From positions 44,178 to 108,177 of the forward strand of contig SCSV01000286.1 of assembly GCA_004297555.1 (NCBI GenBank): DNA of 64,000 nt, in the 5' to 3' direction. Positions 23,886 through 31,897 of this stretch are shown here, in pieces. The first letter of the stretch is position 1. Each line of letters opens with the position of its first letter. The notes below the pieces were generated by a model that was given only the letters and a program-made list of their open reading frames with translations, was not told the origin of the DNA and made no database searches. Position numbers and translations under genes: made by a program. Source of the DNA: Salinibacterium sp. GTDB taxonomy: Bacteria > Actinomycetota > Actinomycetes > Actinomycetales > Microbacteriaceae.

Positions 23886-23951
23886 GTGAAGAGCATCGCA
23901 CTCGTCGGGGTCACCGCCGCACTCGTCTACGTTCTCGTTCGCAGGAAGTGA
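23886..23951 (+). CDS. 21-residue membrane peptide
   Basis: A GTG-initiated reading frame encoding a single hydrophobic span followed by RRK (it begins MKSIALVGVTAALV). Its stop forms a GTGA overlap with the next gene, as between other true genes here. The same span-plus-basic-end plan occurs in larger neighbours. No strong ribosome-binding site was seen. It would be missed by usual length cut-offs. Confidence 0.4.
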   Translation: MKSIALVGVTAALVYVLVRRK

Positions 23952-24382
23952 GAAAGTTCATCGTGCGCGACGACATCAACATCGACCCCGGAAACGTCCC
24001 ACGCCCGGCGGAGTCCCCTCGAATTCCGTCTCCGGCCGAAGAGAAGACTGACCCGGCGATGCGCGTCATTCGGGAGAAGATGCACAGCGAGTTGAACTGG
24101 CAGGGCGCGAAGCTCACCGCCGCGATGTGTGTGGTGGCCATCGGCACGGCATTCGGCGCGTACGCGTTCGTGATGAACTCCGCCTCTGCGCAGACCGATG
24201 CCGGACTCAAACCGCTCGCCGAGATTCAAAAGGCGCAGGACGCGCGCCTCACCACGCTCGAGAAACGTTTCGACCGCTTCGAGGAGCGCACCGACAAGCA
24301 GATGAACCTGCTGTTGGACGCTGCCCGCGTACCCGAGACGAAGAGACCAGCTCCGCTTCAGAAGGACGGCGGTGGGGAGTAG
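23948..24382 (+). CDS. Single-pass membrane protein with coiled coil
   Basis: A 144-residue protein: a soluble N-terminus, a central span (AMCVVAIGTAFGAYAFVM, about 59-76), then a coiled coil (ITTLEKRFDRFEERTDKQMN type) and a charged tail. It could oligomerise at a membrane, as a spanin-like or vertex protein might; no family recognised. It is coupled to the 21-residue peptide by overlap. Confidence 0.5.
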   Translation: MRKFIVRDDINIDPGNVPRPAESPRIPSPAEEKTDPAMRVIREKMHSELNWQGAKLTAAMCVVAIGTAFGAYAFVMNSASAQTDAGLKPLAEIQKAQDARLTTLEKRFDRFEERTDKQMNLLLDAARVPETKRPAPLQKDGGGE

Positions 24383-24395
24383 CTGTTGGGCTCGC

Positions 24396-24935
24396 CTACT
24401 TCTCGTCTTTGGGTGGCCACAACCCGACCATCTGCAGCTGCGTGCTCACCGCGTTCTCGATGAGTGTGATGAGCGTCTTTCCGGTACCGCGCGATTGTTT
24501 CGTGAGAGCGGCGTGCATCTTCTCCGGCAGTCGAACGGTGAATGAAACGGTCTTCGGCTTCTTGGGTTTTGCCGGGAGCTGGTCCTTGTTCCACCGCTGT
24601 TGGTAGTGCCTTCGGCACATGCCGCGTGCGAGGGCGCGTTCTTCGCACGACTTCCCGTCTGCGTCCTTCATGAAGCAATACAGGAGGTCATTCGGTGCAG
24701 GTCCGAGCGGCATTTTTCCATTCTCCTTGTTTCGAGCTGTCCGCTGTGCGCGCCATTCGTGGCGAAGACAGCCGCAGCTCTTCGTGAATCCGCCGAGTAG
24801 AGAGCCGATGGCGATGTACTTCTTGGTACCGCAATCGCACCGACATAGCATCTTGTGTCCGCGGCGAGGTCCAATGCCTATCAGTCGGCCTATTCGCTTC
24901 CCGAGGAGCGTTGGCCACTGTGCAGGGTAGGGCAT
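24396..24935 (-). CDS. Zinc-ribbon protein fused to a ribbon-helix-helix domain
   Basis: A 179-residue protein. The N-terminal zinc ribbon (CRCDCGTKKYIAIGSLLGG, then TKSCGC) and second knuckle (CEERALARGMCRRHYQQRW) match those of the HNH gene at 23243, but no HNH nuclease motif is present. The C-terminus is a ribbon-helix-helix (TVSFTVRLPEKMHAALTKQS). This looks like homing-endonuclease DNA-binding parts reused in a repressor. It is transcribed against the structural genes; a GTG at 24941 is an alternative start. Confidence 0.6.
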   Translation of the reverse strand: MPYPAQWPTLLGKRIGRLIGIGPRRGHKMLCRCDCGTKKYIAIGSLLGGFTKSCGCLRHEWRAQRTARNKENGKMPLGPAPNDLLYCFMKDADGKSCEERALARGMCRRHYQQRWNKDQLPAKPKKPKTVSFTVRLPEKMHAALTKQSRGTGKTLITLIENAVSTQLQMVGLWPPKDEK

Positions 24936-25057
24936 CAGCACGAACGGATAACACGAACGTCGAAGCTTAGGAACCTGCCCCTTGCCGAGTTCCTAGACAC
25001 ACCCCCCATATCGTTTCTCCTGTGGGCAGTCACCACGCCCTTTCACATGGAGAAACG

Positions 25058-25636
25058 ATGAGCACCAACCTTCAGCACTTCGGACTCGGCAACGTGGCGG
25101 CGATGGTCGGCCTCCAGCCTTCCAACCTCAAGCGATACGCCGCGCTCGCAGCCGGTGGAGTCGGTGGCGTGATGGGCAGCGACTTCGTGCAGTCGCAGCT
25201 GCTCCCTCGCGTCGGCGTGCGTGTCCCGGTGAAGTGGGCTCCGCTCTTCACGGCACTCTTCGGCGTCATGGGCGGCACGTTCGCGACGCGGAAGCTCCAC
25301 ATGCCGAACATCGGCACCGGCATGTTGGTCGGCGGGCTCGCGGTCGGAGCTTCGGCGGCCATCTCGATGCTGCTCGCCCCCGCAGTCGTGGCGACCACCG
25401 ACTCGGGTCAGCCGGTCGCCGGTCTCGGCTTCGGTCGCGTCTTCTCGCGCGGCGTGCGCGGCCTCGGGCTCGGACGCGTCCCGGGCAACCCCATGCTGTT
25501 CGGTGCCGGCACCCCGAACATGGCCGGCGCGCGCATGTTCAACGGCGCGACCGTCGCCATCGAGCAACCCGGACTGCTCCAGGGCGCGACCGTCGCCATC
25601 GAGCCCTCCAACCGCTTCGCCGCCGCGCTGACGTAA
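25058..25636 (+). CDS. Multi-span membrane protein preceding the capsid candidates
   Basis: A 192-residue protein; ATG at 25058 is chosen because GGAGAAACG precedes it. It starts with FGLGNVAAMVG and contains spans around 27-40, 64-80 and 92-115 (GTGMLVGGLAVGASAAISML). Its second half is Gly-rich with several GLG elements, and the C-terminal third holds a near-exact internal repeat, GATVAIEQPG / GATVAIEPSN. Possibly a membrane-lining or capsid-adjacent protein. Confidence 0.5.
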   Translation: MSTNLQHFGLGNVAAMVGLQPSNLKRYAALAAGGVGGVMGSDFVQSQLLPRVGVRVPVKWAPLFTALFGVMGGTFATRKLHMPNIGTGMLVGGLAVGASAAISMLLAPAVVATTDSGQPVAGLGFGRVFSRGVRGLGLGRVPGNPMLFGAGTPNMAGARMFNGATVAIEQPGLLQGATVAIEPSNRFAAALT

Positions 25637-25721
25637 GCGCCGCCGCACCACCGCACGTAGTCGAGCGCCCGAAAGGGCATCACGCAGTTCAACGTCGTAC
25701 CCAGCAGGAGCAGCACAGACC

Positions 25722-26351
25722 ATGAACCAGATTGCGATTCCCACGAACAAGCCGGGTGAGGTCTACATCCCCGCGCTGGGCAAGACGTTCCAGCAAATCG
25801 AGCTGCGAGAGGACGATGTCTACGACACCATCCTCATCACGGCCGCGTCGCAGGCGAACCTCACCTACACGTTCTGGCGCGACGTGCAGAACAAGGACCT
25901 GCAGGACTGCAACCTCCCCAACCCGAGCCGCATCCAGTCGGGCGACGAGGTCGCCATCTTCCGCATCGGCGTGCACCCGCGCGAGGCCGTCGGCAACACG
26001 CTGCCGGTGTTCAACGACTACCGCAAGGTCGTCGCGGCGGCGCACCTCGAGGTCATCTTCAACCGCCGGCCCATCACCAGCGGGCCCATCATCAAGTACC
26101 CCTCGGGTCTCGGCATCGGTGGGTTCTCGGACGAGACCGGCGCCACCGCGGTCAGCATCGGTGTGCCCTCGGTCGCGGCGGCCCCGACCCTGTTCGTCCC
26201 GCAGCAGCTGAAGGACGACGACGACGTGAAGAGCAAGCTCCGCTTCCTCGCGGCGGACTGGATTTCGGGGTACGTGGCGCCGGTGACGGCGAACACGGTG
26301 CGCATGACCCTGTTCCTCCACGGCGTGATGAAGAACCCGCTCGGCAAGTAG
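25722..26351 (+). CDS. Candidate major capsid protein 1
   Basis: A 209-residue, beta-rich soluble protein with no membrane span. It has alternating hydrophobic strands (VYDTILITAASQANLTYTFW; VAIFRIGVHPREAVG; VRMTLFLHGVM). It lies beside a second small beta-rich protein (26486), inside a run of membrane proteins, and between hairpin-bearing leaders. The pairing of two small coat proteins recalls the single-jelly-roll coats of internal-membrane viruses such as P23-77. That is an inference from context and texture. A structure prediction is needed to assign the fold. Confidence 0.5.
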   Translation: MNQIAIPTNKPGEVYIPALGKTFQQIELREDDVYDTILITAASQANLTYTFWRDVQNKDLQDCNLPNPSRIQSGDEVAIFRIGVHPREAVGNTLPVFNDYRKVVAAAHLEVIFNRRPITSGPIIKYPSGLGIGGFSDETGATAVSIGVPSVAAAPTLFVPQQLKDDDDVKSKLRFLAADWISGYVAPVTANTVRMTLFLHGVMKNPLGK

Positions 26352-26358
26352 TCCAGTC

Positions 26359-26400
26359 GGGAGTGCGCCGTCGGAGCAGAACACCGACGGCGCACCTCCC
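26359..26400 (+). promoter_or_regulatory. Very stable RNA hairpin between the capsid candidates
   Basis: GTGCGCCGTCGG (26363-26374) pairs perfectly with CCGACGGCGCAC (26384-26395). After one bulged base, four more pairs extend it to 26359-26400. The loop is 9 bases. It starts 7 bases after the stop of the first capsid candidate and lacks a T-run. It could protect the 3' end of a heavily used transcript or act as a partial terminator that tunes the ratio of the two genes. Confidence 0.65.
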
Positions 26401-26485
26401 AAGCAGCACGCAGCACAGCGCGTAAGCGCAAACACTTTTCCGGGGTCGTCCCCACGGGGCCTGCCCCACAGCACCGGGAGCCTCG

Positions 26486-27067
26486 ATGCCGCCGAACCAA
26501 AACCCCTACTGCCCCGCGCCGGGGGAGCCGGCTCCTCCGGCAGGCCGTATCGCCTCCTTCCTCCAGGAGGCGCTCGACCTGTCGCCGGCCATCGTTCGCG
26601 GTGTCGGCGTCACGATGAGCGCGGCGCTCACCACGGCCACCACGACAGGCAGCTCGAAGTACAAGGTGCCGGCCGACCAGGAGCTGGTGGTGTTCGCACT
26701 GAGCGGCTTTCTCAAGTTCGCCGCGCTCAGCTCTGAGCCCACGGCCATCCTCGGGTGGCTGAACCTCGACCCGTCGGAGCGCTGGTTCGTGAAAAGCCAG
26801 AACTGCAACGTCGGGCTCAAGAACACCGACCGCTCACTCGATGTCTTCGATGGCGATGGCGTGGTTCCCATGTCTGCCATCACCCCTCCGGTGGGTACGC
26901 CCATGTACTGGCACCCTGAGGCACCGAACATCTTCAACGCGGGTCACACACTCCAGGCGACGTTCACCCTCGGAGACACGACGGCCGCTGTCGTGGGCAC
27001 GGCCGGCAACAGCACGACGTACGGGCTGCTGCTGACAGGCAACCTGATTCCGAACCGGAACCGCTGA
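26486..27067 (+). CDS. Candidate major capsid protein 2
   Basis: A 193-residue soluble, beta-rich protein (YKVPADQELVVFALSGFLKF; LQATFTLGDTTAAVVGTAGN) with no membrane span. A Pro-rich N-terminal arm begins MPPNQNPYCPAPGEPAPP. It is adjacent to the other beta-rich protein at 25722 and followed by membrane proteins. A coat or spike protein is likely by context; the fold is unverified. Confidence 0.5.
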   Translation: MPPNQNPYCPAPGEPAPPAGRIASFLQEALDLSPAIVRGVGVTMSAALTTATTTGSSKYKVPADQELVVFALSGFLKFAALSSEPTAILGWLNLDPSERWFVKSQNCNVGLKNTDRSLDVFDGDGVVPMSAITPPVGTPMYWHPEAPNIFNAGHTLQATFTLGDTTAAVVGTAGNSTTYGLLLTGNLIPNRNR

Positions 27068-27078
27068 GAGGAGCACGT

Positions 27079-27762
27079 GTGGCCAACGGGCTCTCCATCA
27101 ACGGTGTCGTCCAGCCCGTAGGCTTCGGGCTGGGCAGTGTCGTGACGTGGTCGAGCGGCGGCGTGCCCAACACGTACATGAGCGTGTTTGCCACGCGAAC
27201 CGGATGGAAGTTCGATTCTGGCAACGCGGCGCTCAAGTCGCTATGCCAGGGAGAGCTGATTCCGCGCGTGGGGAGCCCGAGCGCGTTTGCCCCGGCGAAC
27301 ACCTGCGGCATCGATGGCTCGATGGCGTGCAACTACGGCTCACCGGAGAGCGCGCTCAGTGGGCTGGGTGGGTTGGGAGCTGCGTTCTGCACCCCGCTCA
27401 ACGATGCTCTTCGAGAGTTGCAGAACATCAAGGTGACGTCGTACGACCGCTTGAGCAGTGCTTCGCAGGCATCGCTCGATGCGGTACTCGAAGACCTCGG
27501 TGGCTTTGCGGTGTACGTGCCGTTCCTCGGCAATGAATGTGAGCGTCACACCGCCGAGGTTCGAGCGATGGTGCAGAGTCTACGTGGTGAGCTGGGTGCC
27601 GCTGCACCACCCCCGCTGCGCCCGGGCGTCGACGCGGGCGGTGAGCCGAGCGGTATGCAGACCTGGATGAAGGTCGCCATCGGCATCGGTATCGGTGCCG
27701 TTGCACTTGGTGCGCTCGGTTATTCGGCAGGGAACCTCGCGCGGCTTTTCAGGGGGCGCTGA
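27079..27762 (+). CDS. C-terminally anchored membrane protein with GLGGLG motif
   Basis: A 227-residue protein with a GTG start. The large N-terminal domain contains VGFGLGSV and ALSGLGGLGAAF and several Cys. A Pro-rich linker follows. One C-terminal span (VAIGIGIGAVALGALGYSAG) ends in LARLFRGR. The orientation rule (basic tail inside) would put the N-terminal domain outside the membrane. Start 11 bases after the capsid candidate. Confidence 0.55.
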   Translation: MANGLSINGVVQPVGFGLGSVVTWSSGGVPNTYMSVFATRTGWKFDSGNAALKSLCQGELIPRVGSPSAFAPANTCGIDGSMACNYGSPESALSGLGGLGAAFCTPLNDALRELQNIKVTSYDRLSSASQASLDAVLEDLGGFAVYVPFLGNECERHTAEVRAMVQSLRGELGAAAPPPLRPGVDAGGEPSGMQTWMKVAIGIGIGAVALGALGYSAGNLARLFRGR

Positions 27763-28733
27763 TGCGAAACCTCACCACCCTCGAGCGGCAGCTTCGCGAA
27801 GACGCCACTCTCGACGTCACCGCGCGACAGGCTGCACTCGTCGCCGTCGACGACATGATGCGCGCCGCGACGCGAGCCGGTGCTCTGCTCTCTCAGGCGC
27901 GCGTGGCGAACGTTGCAGCGGCCACCCATCCGAATTCTCCGGCTGCGCAGAACCGGGCAGCTCTAGCGCGTGCGGCGTACGAGGAGCGCACCAACGCGGA
28001 AGTCGCGAAGTACCGCGCCGTGTACGCGCTGCTCGCGGAGATGCACGGGCAGGAAGGCGTGGGTGCGTCGCAGATGGCGCAGCAGGCGATGGATGCCCAA
28101 GCGCAGCGTCCGTTCGTCGCGGCGGCGAAACACCACGGCAAGGTGCGCGACCTGATGCTGCAGGCGAGTGCTGCCGCTGGAAAAGCGCTCAAGATGGTGC
28201 CGCCCCTCCCGTACGACGTTGCGCCGATGGCTCGCATTGGGCCCGAGGCAAACGTCGCGCAGGGTCACTCTACTGAGCTGCTCGCGCAGCCTACCTTCGG
28301 CTGGCGACCGAAGAAGTACAGCGAGCTGATGGGCGACTTTTTCCCCATGAACTACCGGCTGGCCGCTGGTGCTCTGAGTGGGGTCCATGGCGTCTCTGTC
28401 GGCTCGCAGTTCGGAACCGCCGATGCGACGGCGAACATGCCGACCGGCGAGAGCTGGTGGAACTCGCTGCAGAAGGCCATCGGCTACGGCGCCAAGGCGG
28501 CTGGCGAGGCAGCGACCGCAGAGGGGCAGAAGAAGGCGGAGCAGGACCCCACCGGTGCCGGCGTGCTGCAGACTGGCGGCAACATCCTCAACGTCTTGTC
28601 CGCCATGCTGGGAGCTGGCGTCGACCAGGGGATGCAGCAGCCCACTCCGGCACAGACGGATTGGGGCAGCGTGGCACTGGTGGTGGGCGGGCTCGCGTTG
28701 GGCGGGTTCGCTTTGTGGAAGCTGACGCAGTGA
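27762..28733 (+). CDS. Long helical protein with C-terminal membrane anchor
   Basis: A 323-residue protein: an Ala-rich helical N-terminal half (1-155), a middle segment with GDFFPMNYRLAAGALSGVHG, and a C-terminal span (VALVVGGLALGGFALWKLTQ). It may form a spike or internal rod anchored in the particle membrane. No family recognised. Start overlaps the preceding stop. Confidence 0.5.
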   Translation: MRNLTTLERQLREDATLDVTARQAALVAVDDMMRAATRAGALLSQARVANVAAATHPNSPAAQNRAALARAAYEERTNAEVAKYRAVYALLAEMHGQEGVGASQMAQQAMDAQAQRPFVAAAKHHGKVRDLMLQASAAAGKALKMVPPLPYDVAPMARIGPEANVAQGHSTELLAQPTFGWRPKKYSELMGDFFPMNYRLAAGALSGVHGVSVGSQFGTADATANMPTGESWWNSLQKAIGYGAKAAGEAATAEGQKKAEQDPTGAGVLQTGGNILNVLSAMLGAGVDQGMQQPTPAQTDWGSVALVVGGLALGGFALWKLTQ

Positions 28734-28751
28734 CGTGAAGGAGATGACCCG

Positions 28752-29258
28752 ATGCCCGGAATGACCGATTCCAACAACGTGCCGTGGTGGGCCCCGGGGC
28801 GCCCGCTCATCATCTCGGACCCGAACAAGCTGACGTACTTCGCGCGCGCGAATGCCGTCCGTGCAGGACTCACCGCGTCGGCCGCGCTGCACGGTGTGGC
28901 GGTCGGAGACGGAGAGTGGGCGAACCCGTTTCTCTCCGAGGACACGGCACCGGGAGACGACCGCGCGTTCACCAGCGCGATGTCGTTCTACAACCCGAGT
29001 GTCGACACCGGCGCGCGACAGGTGCCGATGGGAATCGCTGCCGGCTCGTTCCAGCAGAGCGCCGGCACTGTCGAGACGCCGTCGGGCGGGCGCACGCTCG
29101 ATACGTTCTTCAACTCGTTCAACAACTTCCTGCGGAGCCCGGCGCCGGGTCAGTACGGCCCCCAGCCGGTCGCTCAGCCGTCGCCCTGGCCCTGGGTGGT
29201 GGGTGCAGGCATCGCGGGAGTCGCGCTGCTGATATTGGCGAGGCGGCGGAGGAGCTGA
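28752..29258 (+). CDS. C-terminally anchored membrane protein
   Basis: A 168-residue protein. The soluble domain contains LHGVAVGDGEWANPF. A Pro/Gln linker is followed by a span (WVVGAGIAGVALLILARRRR) that ends the protein in four Arg. A ribosome-binding GGAGATG precedes the ATG. Same topology plan as its neighbours. Confidence 0.55.
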   Translation: MPGMTDSNNVPWWAPGRPLIISDPNKLTYFARANAVRAGLTASAALHGVAVGDGEWANPFLSEDTAPGDDRAFTSAMSFYNPSVDTGARQVPMGIAAGSFQQSAGTVETPSGGRTLDTFFNSFNNFLRSPAPGQYGPQPVAQPSPWPWVVGAGIAGVALLILARRRRS

Positions 29259-29261
29259 GAG

Positions 29262-29471
29262 GTGCCGGCACCCAGACAGATTCCGTGGTGGCTCTGGGCC
29301 GCGTTCGGTGGCGCTGGCGTCCTCATGGCAAGTAAGGAACGAAGCATGAACGCGTGGAAAGTGGTCGGCATCGGTGCCGGAATTTACAGCGCGTACATGG
29401 TCAAGGAAACGCTCTCCGGTGCGGTTCGCGGCCTTAATGGCTGCACCACCTGCACTCCCCCGAACTGGTGA
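29262..29471 (+). CDS. Small double-span membrane protein
   Basis: A 69-residue protein with GTG start, two hydrophobic segments (IPWWLWAAFGGAGVLM and VVGIGAGIYSAYMV) and a CTTC pair near its end. Function unknown. Confidence 0.5.
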   Translation: MPAPRQIPWWLWAAFGGAGVLMASKERSMNAWKVVGIGAGIYSAYMVKETLSGAVRGLNGCTTCTPPNW

Positions 29472-29478
29472 CCCTCCA

Positions 29479-29682
29479 ATGATGCACAGAGCCAACCAGA
29501 ACGCGATGACCGAGGCCCAGGCGTCTCAGCTCTGCACCACGTACGGTGCCGAGTTTCGCGCCACGAAGGGCAACGTCGACTGGTGGAGGCTGCCCGACGG
29601 AACCTTCCTCGGTGTGAAGAAGTTGGGCAACGGGCTGGCGGAAGTCAGGCGCGTGAGCGCAGAGGCCTGCGGCTGCAGCTGA
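29479..29682 (+). CDS. Small soluble protein of unknown function
   Basis: A 67-residue protein with ATG at 29479. It has a Trp-rich beta texture (VDWWRLPDGTFLGVKKLGNG) and ends ACGCS. No family recognised. Confidence 0.45.
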   Translation: MMHRANQNAMTEAQASQLCTTYGAEFRATKGNVDWWRLPDGTFLGVKKLGNGLAEVRRVSAEACGCS

Positions 29683-29693
29683 AGGGAACGACG

Positions 29694-29852
29694 ATGATGA
29701 AGAGCGACACGCTGATGCACAAGAAAGGTAAGCGCAAGAAGGGCAAGCGCTACTGCCGGCGAAAGAAGTGCGCTCTGCGCATTCCCCTCATCGGCGTCTG
29801 CCTGTGGACGACCACAGTGAGAAAAAAGTGCCCGCGGAAGCGGAGGCGGTGA
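29694..29852 (+). CDS. Protamine-like protein of the LMHKK family
   Basis: A 52-residue protein with about half its residues Lys or Arg and four Cys (RYCRRKKC ... GVCLW ... KKCPRKRRR). It shares the N-terminal motif TLMHKKGKRK with the small basic proteins at 33720 and 33868. Probably nucleic-acid-binding within the particle; Cys may cross-link or bind zinc. Confidence 0.6.
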   Translation: MMKSDTLMHKKGKRKKGKRYCRRKKCALRIPLIGVCLWTTTVRKKCPRKRRR

Positions 29853-29856
29853 CGTC

Positions 29857-30600
29857 ATGATGTTCCCCAACTTCAACCCGTACACGTTCGCGCGGCTCTC
29901 TCCGCGCCAGCGGATGATGCAGCAGCTCGCGGGTCGGGGCTACGGCTCCTTCGGACTCGCCGAAGTGGCACAGGTCGGCCTCGGCTCAGTCTCGGTGCTT
30001 CGAGGCACGAGTCACCTGGGCTTCAACCCGGACGCGGTCATGAGCCAGATGCCGAGCGGCTCCAGTGTCGAGCCGTTGGCTGTCGACCAGATGGCTTACC
30101 TGTCTCCTCCTCCGGCGCCGGAGCCCAGCGGGACGATGCTGGTGGACAACGCATGCACAGGAGTGACGTGCCCGGCTGACCAGCAGTGCGACCCCGGTAC
30201 CGGACAGTGCGTGCCGAGTCGGGCTGTCGTCGAGGTGAGCGCGTTCAACCCGACTCCCGCGCGTTCTCCTTTTCCCACGTCGGTCGCAACCGAAGAGACC
30301 GCGCCCGAAGTGTCCACGCCGGACGTCTCAGCGGGGCCGAGCTACTCTCCCGGCACTTCGGTCAGCCCGGATGACGTCAGCCTCTACGAGCGCGGCGGCA
30401 ATGAGCCGTTTGTGTACACCGGCGGCAGCGGCGGAAGTGGAGAAGGTTCTGCGCCGCCTGCCGTGAAGCCGGCGACCGTGGCCCAACAGGCAGCTGCAGT
30501 TCTCAGCGAACGTCCCTCCACCGGTATTCCGTGGTGGGGCTACGCACTCGGTGCTGCAGCGGCCGGCTTCGCGCTCTACAAGCTCGGGGGACGCAAGTGA
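29857..30600 (+). CDS. Membrane protein with Cys-knot and C-terminal anchor
   Basis: A 247-residue protein: an N-terminal helical part with SFGLAEVAQVGLGSV, then a Cys module (CTGVTCPADQQCDPGTGQC) like that at 22673. A long Ser/Thr/Pro stalk is followed by a span (IPWWGYALGAAAAGFALYKL) ending GGRK. The stalk-plus-anchor plan suits a surface spike. The same PWWGYALG-type entry into the span is seen in other members of the set. Confidence 0.55.
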   Translation: MMFPNFNPYTFARLSPRQRMMQQLAGRGYGSFGLAEVAQVGLGSVSVLRGTSHLGFNPDAVMSQMPSGSSVEPLAVDQMAYLSPPPAPEPSGTMLVDNACTGVTCPADQQCDPGTGQCVPSRAVVEVSAFNPTPARSPFPTSVATEETAPEVSTPDVSAGPSYSPGTSVSPDDVSLYERGGNEPFVYTGGSGGSGEGSAPPAVKPATVAQQAAAVLSERPSTGIPWWGYALGAAAAGFALYKLGGRK

Positions 30601-30893
30601 GGTATGTCGTGTCCGGCGACGGATTCGGGTTCACCCCATCCAACGTGATGGAGTTCATCCCGAAGCAGAGCACCGGCGCTGCGCTCGTCTCGGACACCTC
30701 GAGTCTCCCGGTGCTGCAGACCATCGAGGCCTTTCGCGCCAAGAACCCCATTCGGACCACGGTGCGGCAGGAACAGCAGCAGGAGCAAATGGGCGAGCCC
30801 AGCGACAACAAGCTCATCACGTTCGCATTGTGGGGGGCGGCAATCCTCGGTGGCGGTGGGCTTCTGCTGTACGCTTTGCTGAAGAGAAAGTGA
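30597..30893 (+). CDS. C-terminally anchored membrane protein
   Basis: A 98-residue protein. Its GTG overlaps the TGA of the previous gene. A soluble N-terminal domain and a Gln-rich linker (VRQEQQQEQMGE) precede one span (FALWGAAILGGGGLLLYALL) with a KRK end. Function unknown. Confidence 0.5.
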   Translation: MRYVVSGDGFGFTPSNVMEFIPKQSTGAALVSDTSSLPVLQTIEAFRAKNPIRTTVRQEQQQEQMGEPSDNKLITFALWGAAILGGGGLLLYALLKRK

Positions 30894-30900
30894 ACGCCGC

Positions 30901-31887
30901 ATGAACCTCTACGACCGGTTGAAGATGTCCCCGATGTCGGCCCGCTCGATGGCCGCCTCGGTTCTCGGCGTCAGCGCCCCGGGTGCAATCCCGCCGGCTG
31001 TGCCGGACGTCCAGTCGCTCTTTTCTCGCGGTTCGCTCGCGCGCAGCGTCGTCAACGCCTCGACGGACATGGACTACGTCCTCGGGCAATCCGGCGTTGG
31101 GCTGAATGGAGCGTCCGGCGCGTTCGGTACACGCTTCGGTGGGCTCGGGTTCCTTTCCGGTGGTCAGATTCCGGTGTTCGCCAGCTACACGATGAGCGAC
31201 TGCGCGCTGTCGAACTTCTACGACACGGCGAACTACAGCTGGCTCAAGGCCCACGGCACTGACGGCGGCTCTTCGTTCTTCGTGAACATCGACTACACCC
31301 CGCCGGACGGCTCGCTCAAGGAGAGGGCCACCAAGGGGTGGACCTACCTGAAGAACGAAGCCGACAGCGGCAACACTCACGCCCGTGCGGTGTTCGACCA
31401 GCTCGACAGCTCGATGAAGGTGTACATGGCCCAGGTCAGTGCGCTCGCGGATGCGCACGACGACCGACTGGGTTGCGGTCACGCGATGGCGCGCGGCTGG
31501 TCCGCTCAGCAGCAGCTCTGGGAAGGCTTCTCCGCCATCGTGAGCCTGATGAAGCAGTTCGCGAACGCTCCCGCTGGGGTGCCGCCTCTGATGGTGGAAG
31601 ATGGCCCCGCGACGGGGGGCTCCAACATGGACGCAGCCGACTCGCGCAGCAACGTCGACCCGCTGACGCAGTCGTACCTCACGCGCGCCAATCGCCTGCA
31701 GCAGGAAGAGGATGCTGCCGCGCAGCAGCTCATCCTGGACAAGCAACAGGAGCAGATGCAGCAGTTGCTCAAGCAACAGCAGTCCGCGGCGACAGCCGGA
31801 GGGGGTCTCCCGTCGTGGGCGCTTCCCGTTGGGGTCCTCGCCGCGGCTGGTGTGGCGGCGTTCGTGATTCTCCGCAAGAAGAGGTAA
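30901..31887 (+). CDS. Large C-terminally anchored membrane protein
   Basis: A 328-residue protein. The globular domain (about 60-230) contains RFGGLGFLSGGQIPVFASYT and several conserved-looking aromatic residues. A Gln-rich coiled coil (RLQQEEDAAAQQLILDKQQE) follows. A C-terminal span (LPVGVLAAAGVAAFVIL) ends RKKR. One of the largest proteins of the membrane set, possibly a vertex or spike protein. Confidence 0.5.
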   Translation: MNLYDRLKMSPMSARSMAASVLGVSAPGAIPPAVPDVQSLFSRGSLARSVVNASTDMDYVLGQSGVGLNGASGAFGTRFGGLGFLSGGQIPVFASYTMSDCALSNFYDTANYSWLKAHGTDGGSSFFVNIDYTPPDGSLKERATKGWTYLKNEADSGNTHARAVFDQLDSSMKVYMAQVSALADAHDDRLGCGHAMARGWSAQQQLWEGFSAIVSLMKQFANAPAGVPPLMVEDGPATGGSNMDAADSRSNVDPLTQSYLTRANRLQQEEDAAAQQLILDKQQEQMQQLLKQQQSAATAGGGLPSWALPVGVLAAAGVAAFVILRKKR

Positions 31888-31897
31888 CGAGTTTTCG

